Below, in pieces: positions 24,275 through 32,896 of a stretch of 64,000 bases of DNA. The translations under genes and the position numbers were made by a program. Source of the stretch: JBNKWA01 sp050299555 (GTDB lineage Bacteria; Pseudomonadota; Alphaproteobacteria; Rhodobacterales; Rhodobacteraceae). The notes below the pieces were generated by a model that saw nothing but the letters and a program-made list of their open reading frames with translations, was not told the origin of the DNA and ran no database searches. Position 1 is the first letter of the stretch, and each line of letters starts with the position of its first letter. The stretch lies in NCBI GenBank assembly GCA_050299555.1, contig JBNKWA010000080.1, positions 124,001-188,000 on the forward strand, in the 5' to 3' direction.

Positions 24275-24372
24275 GGCAATTCCCCCGTTTATGTTGTTTG
24301 TGCCGCAAGCATAGCACGACGGGGGTCTCAACCGCAGGATGCAGCCATGCCCGGCTGCCAGGCAGCGACAGG

Positions 24373-25110
24373 TCAGCCGGTCTCGGCGATGAAGACCATG
24401 GCATCGTGTCGGATGGGGTCGAAGCTTTCGCCCTGCCAGCCGCCGAGGATACGGTGGCGGGTGAGGCCGGCTGCCGCGAGGTGCCGCGACACGGCCTCTG
24501 CACCGGTAAACCGCAACGTGCTGGGCGACACCAGCAGCTCGTCGCCAAGCTGGTAGCGGGTCTCGAATCGGATCAGCCCGGACGCGTTTTCGACGACATG
24601 GCGGGTGACCCGGACGGGCCCCGGCGACGCGGGCAGGTCCACCGCCATGCCGTCCCATCGCGCGGCCCAATCCACGGCCGGATTACGGGTCTCGAAGGCC
24701 AGCCGGCCCCCCGGGTCCAGATGCCGGGCCATGCCGGCAAGGGCCGCCTCGGCCGCGGCGTCGGTCTGGAAGACCTGATAGGCGTTGCCGGTCATCACGA
24801 TCAGGTCGAACCGATCGTTGGAGCGGAACGCGGCCGCCTCGGCGCAGATCCACCGCACCCTATCGCCGCCCGGCCGGGTTTGCGCCCGGTCCAGCATCGC
24901 GGCGGCGGGATCGGCGCCGGTCACGGCGTGCCCGACGGCGGCAAGGGCGACCGTCAGCAGCCCGGTCCCGCAAGCCATGTCGAGGATCCGCTTCGGTGCG
25001 GTCCCGGCGAGATCGAGATAGAACTGCCGGTCCTCGGACCAGCCGCATTCAAGGTCGTAAAGCGCAACCAGCCGGGGATCGGTATAATGCGGGTCGAGCG
25101 CCGACGGCAT
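24373..25110 (-). CDS. Class I SAM-dependent methyltransferase
   Basis: 245-residue Rossmann-fold methyltransferase. Motif I, the SAM-binding loop, is ILDMACGTGLLT at 42-53, followed by an acidic residue in VTGADPAAAMLDRA. FDLIVMTGNAYQVF corresponds to motifs III/IV and PGGRLAFETRNP to the post-motif strand. The fold type is secure but the substrate is not evident. Similarity in layout to small Methyltransf_25 proteins suggests a small-molecule or protein target. The start is ATG at 25110, one base beyond the lipA stop, so it is cotranscribed and perhaps coupled with lipA. The longer open frame to 25173 is shadow of lipA. Confidence 0.85.
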   Translation of the reverse strand: MPSALDPHYTDPRLVALYDLECGWSEDRQFYLDLAGTAPKRILDMACGTGLLTVALAAVGHAVTGADPAAAMLDRAQTRPGGDRVRWICAEAAAFRSNDRFDLIVMTGNAYQVFQTDAAAEAALAGMARHLDPGGRLAFETRNPAVDWAARWDGMAVDLPASPGPVRVTRHVVENASGLIRFETRYQLGDELLVSPSTLRFTGAEAVSRHLAAAGLTRHRILGGWQGESFDPIRHDAMVFIAETG

Positions 25111-25111
25111 G

Positions 25112-26068
25112 TCAGCCGTTGCCGAGCCTTTCCAGACGCGCCGCGCGCAGGCGCTGGAAATCCTCGCCGGCATGATAGCTCGACCGGGTCAGAGGCGTCG
25201 CCGAGACCATCAGGAAGCCCTTGCCGCGCGCGGCGCGTTCGTAGGCGGCGAATTCCTCGGGCGGCACGAAGCGGTCGACGACATGGTGCTTGCGGGTCGG
25301 CTGCAGGTACTGGCCGATGGTCAGGAAATCCACATCTGCCGAGCGCAGGTCATCCATCACCTGGTGCACCGCCTGCCGGTCCTCGCCGAGGCCCACCATG
25401 ATCCCCGACTTTGTGAACATGGCCGGGTCGAGCTCCTTCACCCTCTGCAGAAGCCTGAGCGAATGGAAGTAGCGGGCGCCGGGCCTGACCTCGGGGTAAA
25501 GCCCCGGCACCGTCTCGAGGTTGTGGTTGAAGACGTCCGGGCGCGCCTCGACCACGGTTGCCAGGGCGCCGTCTGGGCACTTCAGGAAGTCGGGCGTCAG
25601 CACCTCGATGGTGGTCTCGGGGCATTTGCGCCGGACCGCGCGGATGGTCTGGGCGATGTGCTCGGCGCCGCCATCCTCAAGGTCGTCGCGGTCGACCGAG
25701 GTGATGACCACGTGCTTGAGCCCCAGCTTTTCCACCGCAACGGCGACCCGCGCCGGTTCGAACACATCGAGCGCGTCGGGGCGGCCGGTGGCGACATTGC
25801 AGAAGCTGCAGCCCCGGGTGCAGATCTCGCCCATGATCATCATGGTGGCATGGCCCTGCGACCAGCATTCGCCGACATTGGGGCAGCCCGCTTCCTCGCA
25901 GACGGTGACCAGGCGGTTCTCGCGCATGATCTGCGCGGTCTGGCGGTAACCCTCGGAAGTCGGGGCCTTCACCCGGATCCAGTCGGGCTTTCTAAGCATC
26001 GGCGTCTCGGCGCGACGGGCCTTCTCCGGATGGCGCTCGGACGGGTTCTTGATGTCGCGGTCGGCCAT
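25112..26068 (-). CDS. lipA: Lipoyl synthase LipA
   Basis: 318-residue radical SAM enzyme that inserts two sulfurs into octanoyl groups on E2 and GcvH proteins. The auxiliary cluster cysteines are C57, C62 and C68 (VCEEAGCPNVGECW). The radical SAM CxxxCxxC cysteines are C83, C87 and C90 (ICTRGCSFC). The C-terminal RSSYHAGEDF supplies the serine ligand of the auxiliary cluster. Length and motifs match the family fully. It is transcribed with the methyltransferase downstream and is divergent from the globin gene. lipA works with lipB (not in the window) and serves lipoylated dehydrogenases whose E3 subunit is encoded by lpdA at 31.4 kb. Confidence 0.97.
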   Translation of the reverse strand: MADRDIKNPSERHPEKARRAETPMLRKPDWIRVKAPTSEGYRQTAQIMRENRLVTVCEEAGCPNVGECWSQGHATMMIMGEICTRGCSFCNVATGRPDALDVFEPARVAVAVEKLGLKHVVITSVDRDDLEDGGAEHIAQTIRAVRRKCPETTIEVLTPDFLKCPDGALATVVEARPDVFNHNLETVPGLYPEVRPGARYFHSLRLLQRVKELDPAMFTKSGIMVGLGEDRQAVHQVMDDLRSADVDFLTIGQYLQPTRKHHVVDRFVPPEEFAAYERAARGKGFLMVSATPLTRSSYHAGEDFQRLRAARLERLGNG

Positions 26069-26169
26069 TGGGCATCCTTGTGCTACGCCGGTTCTCTATA
26101 TCCTGCCATCGCCGGTTGCGACAGTCCCACCCGCGGTTAGCCGCCTTGCGCCTGATGCATTCCGTTACC

Positions 26170-26197
26170 TGCCGTTAAGCGCCCTCGCCTAACGGTA
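26170..26197. promoter_or_regulatory. Imperfect dyad upstream of the globin gene
   Basis: A 12-bp dyad (26170-26181 and 26186-26197) matches in 10 of 12 positions, with a core CCGTTA/TAACGG and a 4-base spacer. It is 31-58 bp upstream of the globin start and about 100 bp upstream of lipA, within the divergent promoter region. An operator role is plausible. It does not match the NnrR/FNR half-site pattern. Confidence 0.35.
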
Positions 26198-26227
26198 GCG
26201 CGCAGGTCGGGGGCAAGGAGCATCACC

Positions 26228-26698
26228 ATGGCCGAGGCAAGGATGAACGGAGAGGCCGTCGAGGCCCAGCACCAGCCGACCTCTGCCGTGACCAGCGACA
26301 GCCACGCGCTGGTTGCGGAAAGCTTTCGCCTGGTCGCGCCCATGGGCCGGGGCCTCGTGGGGAAGTTCTATTCCGGCCTGTTCGCGCAGGCGCCGGAAAT
26401 GCGGTCGTTCTTCAAGGACGATGTCGAGGATCAATCGGACAAGTTCTTCAACGCGATCAACCTCGCGATCCTGAACCTCGACGACCCGGACCGGCTGGTG
26501 GAGCCGTTGCAGGAACTGGGCCGCAAGCATCTGTCCCTGGGGGTCCAGCCAGCGCAATACCTGGTTTTCGCCGAGGTGTTGATCGCGACCCTGGCCGAGG
26601 CGCTGGGCGACCGCTGGAGCGATGCGATGGAAAACGCCTGGCGCGACGTCTTCGGCTTCATCACCTGGCACATGATCCAGGGCGCGCGGGGCGCCTGA
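26228..26698 (+). CDS. Single-domain bacterial globin
   Basis: 156-residue haemoglobin-like protein resembling Vitreoscilla haemoglobin and the globin domain of flavohaemoglobins. The proximal histidine is H101 in ELGRKHLSLGVQPAQY, a diagnostic family motif. Phe61/62 correspond to the CD1 region and Gln69 is a plausible distal (E7) residue. The C-terminal helix ends WRDVFGFITWHMI. There is no FAD/NAD reductase domain, so an external reductase would be needed. Likely roles are oxygen binding or nitric-oxide detoxification. The first 25 residues are a non-globin extension. The ATG at 26228 follows GCAAGGAGCATCACC, a good ribosome-binding site. It stands alone, with a dyad in its promoter region. 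Confidence 0.88.
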   Translation: MAEARMNGEAVEAQHQPTSAVTSDSHALVAESFRLVAPMGRGLVGKFYSGLFAQAPEMRSFFKDDVEDQSDKFFNAINLAILNLDDPDRLVEPLQELGRKHLSLGVQPAQYLVFAEVLIATLAEALGDRWSDAMENAWRDVFGFITWHMIQGARGA

Positions 26699-26883
26699 CC
26701 CGCGGCGCCGTCCCTCTCACACGGCGGACACGCCACCCGCATCCCGGCACTGCCCCGGATCCGGCCCAAGAGCCCCCCGACACGCCGCGGCCAGCGATGA
26801 CACGCCGGGCGCATTTTTCCCGTTTCCCACCGGCTTGGGCGCGAGTATTGGTCGTGCACAAAACACAACCTCCGGGGGACTCC

Positions 26884-27564
26884 ATGACCAAGAAACTAGT
26901 CGCCGAGATGATCGGCACCTTCACGCTTGTCTTTTTCGGCTGCGGTTCCGCGGTCCTGATGGGCGAGCATATCGGCATGCTTGGCATTGCCTTCGCATTC
27001 GGCCTGTCGGTGACGGCGATGGCCTATTCGATCGGCCATATTTCCGGCGCCCACCTCAATCCCGCCGTCAGCATGGGCGTACTGGCCGCCGGCAAGATGC
27101 CGGCCAACGAGTTCATCGGCTATGTCGCCGCACAAGTCGTCGGTGCGATCCTGGCCGCTCTGGTCGTGCTCTTGATCGCACAGGGCAAGGCTGACTATAC
27201 GCTCGCCGGCAATGGTCTCGGCCAGAACGGCTGGGGCGCCGGCTACCTTGGCGAATATTCCCTGCTCGCGGCACTGATCTTCGAGGTCGTCGCCACGTTC
27301 CTCTTCGTCACGGTGATTCTCGGCGCTACGCAGGACACGATCGCCGGGCCCTTCGCCGGTCTGGTCATCGGCCTTACGCTGGTCGCCATCCACCTGGTGG
27401 GGATCAATGTCACCGGCACCTCGGTCAACCCGGCGCGGTCGATCGGCCCGGCCGTGTTCGTGGGCGGTACCGCACTGGCACAGCTGTGGCTTTTCATCGT
27501 CGCGCCGCTGATCGGCGGAGCCGTTGCAGGGCTGGTTTTCCGCGCCGGCTTCACCGCAAAATAG
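26884..27564 (+). CDS. aqpZ: Aquaporin Z
   Basis: 226-residue water channel of the MIP family. Six transmembrane segments and the two pore-forming NPA boxes are present: GAHLNPAVS at residues 56-63 and TSVNPARS near 185. The arginine after the second NPA (NPAR) belongs to the aromatic/arginine selectivity filter and, with a histidine in the fifth helix (VAIHLVG), fits a water-specific AqpZ rather than a glycerol facilitator. The ATG at 26884 follows CCGGGGGACTCC; the frame is open to 26797 but without a plausible leader. It is flanked by the globin and a chemoreceptor on the same strand, with its own upstream region of 185 bp. Confidence 0.95.
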   Translation: MTKKLVAEMIGTFTLVFFGCGSAVLMGEHIGMLGIAFAFGLSVTAMAYSIGHISGAHLNPAVSMGVLAAGKMPANEFIGYVAAQVVGAILAALVVLLIAQGKADYTLAGNGLGQNGWGAGYLGEYSLLAALIFEVVATFLFVTVILGATQDTIAGPFAGLVIGLTLVAIHLVGINVTGTSVNPARSIGPAVFVGGTALAQLWLFIVAPLIGGAVAGLVFRAGFTAK

Positions 27565-27630
27565 GGTTTCGCCACGGCGTGACCAGGGTGCCTTTTCATC
27601 AATGATGCAGGGCACTTGAAACATGCGCCC

Positions 27631-27659
27631 GTTGGCGCTCCGACCAAAGGGGCGCCAAC
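27631..27659. repeat. 11-bp inverted repeat between aqpZ and the chemoreceptor
   Basis: Arms 27631-27641 and 27649-27659 pair over 11 positions with one G-T wobble around a 7-base loop (GACCAAA). No T-tract follows on either strand, so a canonical terminator is unlikely. It resembles the small GC-rich hairpins (REP-like units) often found between genes. Only this copy was noticed in the window. Confidence 0.5.
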
Positions 27660-27721
27660 AACCAAGAATTCATAATTGATGATTATCTGCTCACCTCTAG
27701 CCGAGGCTTGAGGAATCAAGA

Positions 27722-29416
27722 ATGTTCAGACAGTGGCGCCAGACTAGGCAATCCGGGAACAACGACAACGCCGCGATCATCGAGGCGATCGATCGGTCGA
27801 CGGCGCTGATCAGGTTCACGCCTGACGGGCACGTCTTGTCGGCCAACAAGATGTTCCTCGATGCCATGGGCTACACGGCCGAAGAGATTGTGGGCAAACA
27901 CCATTCGATCTTTGTGACCGAGGATGAGCGCGCGTCGGGAGACTACAAGACCTTCTGGTCGAACCTCAGTGCCGGCAGGGTTTTCAGCAGCAAGATCGTT
28001 CGGCTGCGCAAGGACGGGCAGGCCGTGTGGCTCGAGGCCAGCTACAATCCGGTCCTGGACAAGGACGGCAAGGTTGTGTCGGTGATCAAGGTTGCCACCG
28101 ACATCACCGAGGCGCGGCGCAAGGCGATCAACGACGCCTGCATCATGGATGCGATCGACCAGACGATGGCGGTGATCGAGTTCGAGGTCGACGGCAAGAT
28201 CATCGAAGCCAATGACTTGTTCTGCAGGGTCATGGGGTGGTCCAAGGACGAGCTCAAGAGCAGGCACCACCGCATCTTCGTTGGTGAGGAGATGGCCGCC
28301 TCGCCGGACTATCAGCGCTTCTGGCAACGGCTCCGCGACGGTGAGGCCCAGCAGGACGAGTTTCTCCGCTTCAGCAAGACCGGAAAGCGTGTCTTCCTCC
28401 GCGCGGCGTACAATCCGGTGCGCAATGTCCACGGCAAGGTCTACAAGGTCGTCAAGCTCGCCTGGGACGTGACCGAGCGGCGTGAGGCGCTCGAAAGGGT
28501 CGCCTCGGCTGTCAAGCAGGTCAGCGCCGGCGATCTTTCGACGCGGATCGATACCAAGCTCAGCGGCGACCTCGATGCTCTGCGCCTCGACTTCAACACC
28601 ATGGTGTCGGAACTTTCCGGGCTGATTCGCTCGATCAAGGAGGCCGCCGGCGCGATCGAGAACGATGCTTCCGAGATCGGCTCCGGTGCCAGCGACCTTT
28701 CGGACCGGGCGACTTCGCAGGCGGCGACGCTCGAGGAGACCGCCGCTGCCATGGAGGAGATCTCCGCAACCATCGGCACCACGGCCCAGAGTGCCGGCGA
28801 GGGGGCCGAGATCGCTGCGGAAGCGCAGTCCAAGGCCGAGGGCGGACGCAAGGTCGTCCAGAACGTGGTCGAGGCCATGAGCGCCATCGAGGATGTCTCT
28901 ACCCGGATTTCGGCCATCACGTCGGTGATCGACTCGATCGCCTTCCAGACCAACCTTCTGGCACTGAACGCTGCCGTCGAGGCGGCGCGGGCGGGCGACG
29001 CCGGCAAGGGCTTCGCGGTGGTCGCCTCCGAGGTTCGCACCCTGGCTCAGCGCTCCGCCGATGCCGCAGCCGATATCGGGAAACTGATCGGCGAGAGCAC
29101 CGCCAAGGTCCAGGACGGGGCCTCGCTGGTCAACTCCAGTGGCGAGGCGATCAGCGAGATCATGGCCTCCGTCGATGATCTGGGCAAGCGCATCGCCGGC
29201 ATCTCCCAGGCCTGCACCGAACAGGCGACCGGCGTCAGCGAGGTGTCTCGCGGCGTCCAGGAACTGGACGGGTTCACGCAGCAGAATACCAGCCTGGCCG
29301 AGCGCAATGCCGCCAGTTCCGCCGGCCTGATGCGCCGCGTCCAGTCGCTGAACGAGCTGGTGGCCCGCTTCACCACTGACCAGAACACGACCGTGCTTCA
29401 TTCGCACGCTGCCTGA
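27722..29416 (+). CDS. Cytoplasmic methyl-accepting chemotaxis protein with two PAS domains
   Basis: 564-residue chemoreceptor without membrane segments. Residues 15-135 and 140-260 are PAS domains with PAC motifs; each repeats the pattern HHSIFV or HHRIFV, then FW and RRKDG- or SKTGK-like segments. A short HAMP-like linker (VASAVKQVSAGDLSTRID) follows. The signalling domain carries the highly conserved tip DSIAFQTNLLALNAAVEAARAG. Glutamine/glutamate-rich methylation helices flank the tip. The PAS pair suggests sensing of redox state, oxygen or a small ligand in the cytoplasm. A TTGAGGAATCAAG sequence precedes the ATG at 27722. No che genes are nearby, so it signals to a chemotaxis system encoded elsewhere. 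Confidence 0.93.
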   Translation: MFRQWRQTRQSGNNDNAAIIEAIDRSTALIRFTPDGHVLSANKMFLDAMGYTAEEIVGKHHSIFVTEDERASGDYKTFWSNLSAGRVFSSKIVRLRKDGQAVWLEASYNPVLDKDGKVVSVIKVATDITEARRKAINDACIMDAIDQTMAVIEFEVDGKIIEANDLFCRVMGWSKDELKSRHHRIFVGEEMAASPDYQRFWQRLRDGEAQQDEFLRFSKTGKRVFLRAAYNPVRNVHGKVYKVVKLAWDVTERREALERVASAVKQVSAGDLSTRIDTKLSGDLDALRLDFNTMVSELSGLIRSIKEAAGAIENDASEIGSGASDLSDRATSQAATLEETAAAMEEISATIGTTAQSAGEGAEIAAEAQSKAEGGRKVVQNVVEAMSAIEDVSTRISAITSVIDSIAFQTNLLALNAAVEAARAGDAGKGFAVVASEVRTLAQRSADAAADIGKLIGESTAKVQDGASLVNSSGEAISEIMASVDDLGKRIAGISQACTEQATGVSEVSRGVQELDGFTQQNTSLAERNAASSAGLMRRVQSLNELVARFTTDQNTTVLHSHAA

Positions 29417-29798
29417 AAAGGCGCGGACATCCGGTCGCGCCGGCACCGATCAATTCCTGATCGATGTCGGTTGCCCGAAGCTCTTGGCCCGGCCTGCGGG
29501 TGTCGCAGGGGGGCGTCCCTCTCCGGCGCTTCGGAGCGATCGGGGCGACGCCTGAGGTCGAGGCCTGCGTCAACCTCGGGCAACTGCAGGCCCGATCCGG
29601 CGGCCCGCTGCTTGTAGGCCCCCACCCGCAGGCGGCCGGTGCGGCATGTGGCCCTGGCCAAGGTCGCCTGCAACCGGTTTGAGAGTGCATTTCGGGGCAG
29701 TTTCAATGGCCCGGGCGTCCCTCAAGATCAGATTGTTTCAATCCGGTCCGGTTTCGCCCTAGGCTCGCACGGCCGATCCCCAAGCAAGGCCGTGGTCC
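29417..29798. other. Intergenic region without a recognisable gene
   Basis: About 380 bp between the chemoreceptor and the PLP decarboxylase, both on the plus strand. Open frames exist on both strands (for example 29398-29706 minus) but have no recognisable motif, and they are arginine/proline-rich as expected for non-coding GC-rich sequence. No terminator hairpin with a T-tract was seen. The last 100 bp, somewhat AT-richer around 29730-29750, probably hold the promoter for the downstream gene. Confidence 0.5.
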
Positions 29799-31316
29799 GT
29801 GGAAAAAGCCGAGATCGAGGAAACCCCGTCGCTCGATCCCAGCGACTGGGAGGCGCTGCGCGCCGAGGCCCATCGCGCCGTCGACGACGCCATCGCCCAT
29901 CTGAGAGGCCGGCAGGACCGTCCGGTATGGCAGCCCCTGACCGAAACCGACCGGGCCGCATTCGCATCGCCCCTGCCCCGCGCCGGCACCGCTGCATCGG
30001 ACCTTGCCACCGAGATCCGCGACCACCTCATGGCCCATGACCTCGGCAATACCCATGGCCGGTTCTTTGGCTGGGTACACGGCACCGGAACGGCGCAAGG
30101 CATCCTTCCGGCAATCTACGAGGCGGCGATCAACGCCAATCTCGGCGGCCGCGACCATGCGCCGATCCTGGCAGAACGCGCGATCACCGGCTGGATGCGC
30201 GCGCTTTTCGGCTTTCCCGGCACCGCCAGCGGCCTGGTCGTTTCGGGCACCTCGATGGCGACGCTGATCGCATTGAAGACGGCCCGCGACCGGGCGCTCG
30301 GGATTGCAGCCCGGGCCGACGGCCTGGGTGGCCGGCCCCTGGTCGGCTATTGCTCGACCGAAGCGCATGGCTGCGTCGCCAAGGCCTTCGACATTCTCGG
30401 ACTTGGCTCGGCGCAACTAAACCGGATCGCAACCGACGACCGGTTCTGCATCCGTCCCGACGCCCTGCTCGAGGCCATCGCCGCCGACCGCGCCGCCGGC
30501 CGGCAGCCCTTCCTGATCGTGGGCACCGCCGGTGCCGTCAACACCGGAGCGACCGACGATCTGTCCGCCCTGGCGGGGATCGCGCAGGCCGAGGGGCTGT
30601 GGCTGCACGTCGACGGCGCATTCGGGGCGCTTGCCATGCTTGCGCCCGACCTCGCGCCACGGCTGGCGGGCATCGAACGGGCGGATTCGCTGGCGCTCGA
30701 CTTCCACAAGTGGTTGCACGTCACCTACGATGCCGGGATGGTCCTGATCCGCGATGGCGAAGCCCATGCCCGGTCCTTTTCGGACCGGCCCGACTACCTC
30801 GCCGCATCCGAACGCGGCTGCGCCGGCGGCAATCCCTGGCCCTGCGAGTTCGGGCCGGAGCTGTCACGCGGTTTTCGGGCGCTGAAGGTCTGGTACCAGC
30901 TGCGGCATTTCGGCCTCGACCGGCTGGGAGAGAAGATCGCCGAGAACTGTGCCCAGGCCCGGCATCTCGAGGCCCTGCTCCGCGCCGACCCGGTCTTCGA
31001 GGTCACCGCCCCGGCGCAAATGAACATCGTCTGCTTCCGCTATGCCCCGGCCGGGGCCGCCAACCTCGACCGGCTGAACGGCGAGCTTGTCATCCGCCTG
31101 CAGGAAAGCGGCCTCGCGGTGCCATCCACCACGAGGATCCACGGCGCCCTTTCGATCCGGGTCAACATCACCAACCACCGGACACGGATGGCCGACATGG
31201 ACATCCTCGTCGCGGCCTGCCGCGAGATCGGACAGGCGGTTCTGGCCGAATCCGCGCCCCCCGCCCGCGGCGTCCCCACGGGGACGCCAGGTCAAGAGAC
31301 TGATTCCAAACGATAA
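29799..31316 (+). CDS. Group II pyridoxal-dependent decarboxylase family protein
   Basis: 505-residue PLP enzyme of the aromatic-L-amino-acid/glutamate decarboxylase fold. The Schiff-base lysine is K304 in LDFHKWLHV. Other markers are HGRFFGWVHGTGT near residue 87, VVSGTSMATLIAL around 147 and the ring-stacking histidine in STEAHGCVAKAFD. The IVGTAGAVNTGATDD and LWLHVDGAFG stretch supplies PLP aspartate contacts. The C-terminal IRVNITNHRTR matches the family. Substrate (aromatic amino acid, glutamate or another) cannot be fixed. The start is a GTG at 29799 with AAGG nine bases upstream. It is not in an obvious operon and converges on lpdA after 57 bp. Confidence 0.88.
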   Translation: MEKAEIEETPSLDPSDWEALRAEAHRAVDDAIAHLRGRQDRPVWQPLTETDRAAFASPLPRAGTAASDLATEIRDHLMAHDLGNTHGRFFGWVHGTGTAQGILPAIYEAAINANLGGRDHAPILAERAITGWMRALFGFPGTASGLVVSGTSMATLIALKTARDRALGIAARADGLGGRPLVGYCSTEAHGCVAKAFDILGLGSAQLNRIATDDRFCIRPDALLEAIAADRAAGRQPFLIVGTAGAVNTGATDDLSALAGIAQAEGLWLHVDGAFGALAMLAPDLAPRLAGIERADSLALDFHKWLHVTYDAGMVLIRDGEAHARSFSDRPDYLAASERGCAGGNPWPCEFGPELSRGFRALKVWYQLRHFGLDRLGEKIAENCAQARHLEALLRADPVFEVTAPAQMNIVCFRYAPAGAANLDRLNGELVIRLQESGLAVPSTTRIHGALSIRVNITNHRTRMADMDILVAACREIGQAVLAESAPPARGVPTGTPGQETDSKR

Positions 31317-31373
31317 AAGTGTTAACGCCGGTGGGGACGAGTGGGGACGCAGGCACCGCGCCCCCGACTTGTC

Positions 31374-32768
31374 CTAGAAGTGGATTGCCCGACCATAGGC
31401 CGAGAGCACGCTTTCATGCATCATCTCGCTGAGCGTCGGGTGCGGGAAGACCGTGTGCATGAGGTCTTCCTCGGTGGTCTCCAGCGTCCGGGCGACGACA
31501 TAGCCCTGGATCAGCTCGGTGACCTCGGCGCCGACCATGTGCGCGCCGAGGAGCTCGCCGGTCTTGGCATCGAAGACGGTCTTGACGATGCCCTCGGGCT
31601 CTCCCAGCGCGATGGCCTTGCCGTTGCCGATGAAGGGGAAGCTGCCGACCTTGACCTCGTAGCCCTTTTCCCTGGCCTTGGCCTCGGTCAGCCCGACGCT
31701 GGCCACCTGCGGCTGGCAATACGTACAGCCGGCAATCGATTCCGGCCTGACCGGATGGACGTTGTTCTTGCCGGAGATCAGCTCGGCCACCGACACGCCC
31801 TCGTGGCTCGCCTTGTGCGCCAGCCAGGGCGGCCCGGCCAGGTCGCCGATGGCGTAGACGCCCTCGACCCCGGTGCGGCAGTAGGGATCGACCACCACAT
31901 GGGTCCGGTCGACCTTGATACCGATCTTCTCAAGCCCCAGCCCCTCGGTATTGCCGACGATGCCGACGGCCGAGATCACGGTGTCGAATTCCTGGGTCTC
32001 GGTCTTGCCGCCGGTCTCGATATGCGCGGTGACCTTGCCCTTGGCCCGGTCCAGCTTTTTCACCGTCGCCTTTTCGAGGATCTTCATCCCCTGCTTGGTG
32101 AACTGCTTCTTGGCGAAGGCGGAGATGTCGGCATCCTCCACCGGCAGGATCCGGTCCAGAACCTCGACCACGGTCGTGTCAGCGCCCAACGTGTTGTAGA
32201 AACTTGCAAACTCAATCCCGATCGCGCCCGAGCCGATGACCAGCAGCTTTTTGGGCATCCTGGGCGGCTTCAGGGCGTGCTTGTAGGTCCACACCAGATC
32301 GCCGTCGGCCTCGAGCCCGGGCAGCTCGCGAGCCCGCGCGCCGGTGGCCAGAATGATGTTCCTGGCGGCAAGCTCCTCGGTGCCCTTGTCGGTCTTGACG
32401 CTGACCTTGCCGGGCGCCTGCAACGTCGCTTCGCCCATCACCACGGTGACCTTGTTCTTCTTCAAGAGGTGCTGGACACCCCCCGAAAGTTGCTTGGCAA
32501 CACCGCGGGACCGGTCGACAACGGCGTTCAGGTCATAGCCGGCCTTCTCCACCGACAGGCCGAACTCCTTGGCCCGGTGCATCAGGTGAAAGACCTCGGC
32601 CGAGCGCAACAGCGCCTTGGTCGGGATGCAGCCCCAGTTCAGGCAGATGCCGCCCAGATGCTCGCGCTCCACGCACGCGGTCTTCAATCCAAGCTGAGCG
32701 GCGCGGATGGCGGCGACATAGCCTCCCGGGCCCGACCCGATCACGATGACATCGAAGCTGGCGGCCAT
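31374..32768 (-). CDS. lpdA: Dihydrolipoyl dehydrogenase (E3)
   Basis: 464-residue FAD-dependent pyridine nucleotide-disulfide oxidoreductase that reoxidises dihydrolipoyl groups of 2-oxoacid dehydrogenase complexes and the glycine cleavage system. FAD-binding GSGPGGYVAA is at 11-20. The redox-active disulfide is C42/C47 in GGICLNWGCIPTK. NAD-binding GSGAIGIEFASFY lies near residue 180. The C-terminal catalytic HPTLSE (His and Glu of the partner subunit) is present. No E1 or E2 genes are adjacent, so this copy is expressed separately from its complexes; whether it is the sole E3 cannot be judged here. Confidence 0.95.
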   Translation of the reverse strand: MAASFDVIVIGSGPGGYVAAIRAAQLGLKTACVEREHLGGICLNWGCIPTKALLRSAEVFHLMHRAKEFGLSVEKAGYDLNAVVDRSRGVAKQLSGGVQHLLKKNKVTVVMGEATLQAPGKVSVKTDKGTEELAARNIILATGARARELPGLEADGDLVWTYKHALKPPRMPKKLLVIGSGAIGIEFASFYNTLGADTTVVEVLDRILPVEDADISAFAKKQFTKQGMKILEKATVKKLDRAKGKVTAHIETGGKTETQEFDTVISAVGIVGNTEGLGLEKIGIKVDRTHVVVDPYCRTGVEGVYAIGDLAGPPWLAHKASHEGVSVAELISGKNNVHPVRPESIAGCTYCQPQVASVGLTEAKAREKGYEVKVGSFPFIGNGKAIALGEPEGIVKTVFDAKTGELLGAHMVGAEVTELIQGYVVARTLETTEEDLMHTVFPHPTLSEMMHESVLSAYGRAIHF

Positions 32769-32896
32769 GTTCTCCCTCCGGCACTAGGGCACCGTCCGTG
32801 CAATGCGGTGCCGTCCGCACTACGGGTCAGCGAAAAGGCCGGCCAAGTCAACCCGCCGGGGTTGCATGGCCGCCATGCGGTGCTGCGCAGGCTGCT

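Noticed and set aside
29398..29706. Minus-strand frame between the chemoreceptor and the PLP decarboxylase
   Set aside because: Arginine-rich, no recognisable motif, overlaps the end of a real gene; competing frames are open on the other strand too.
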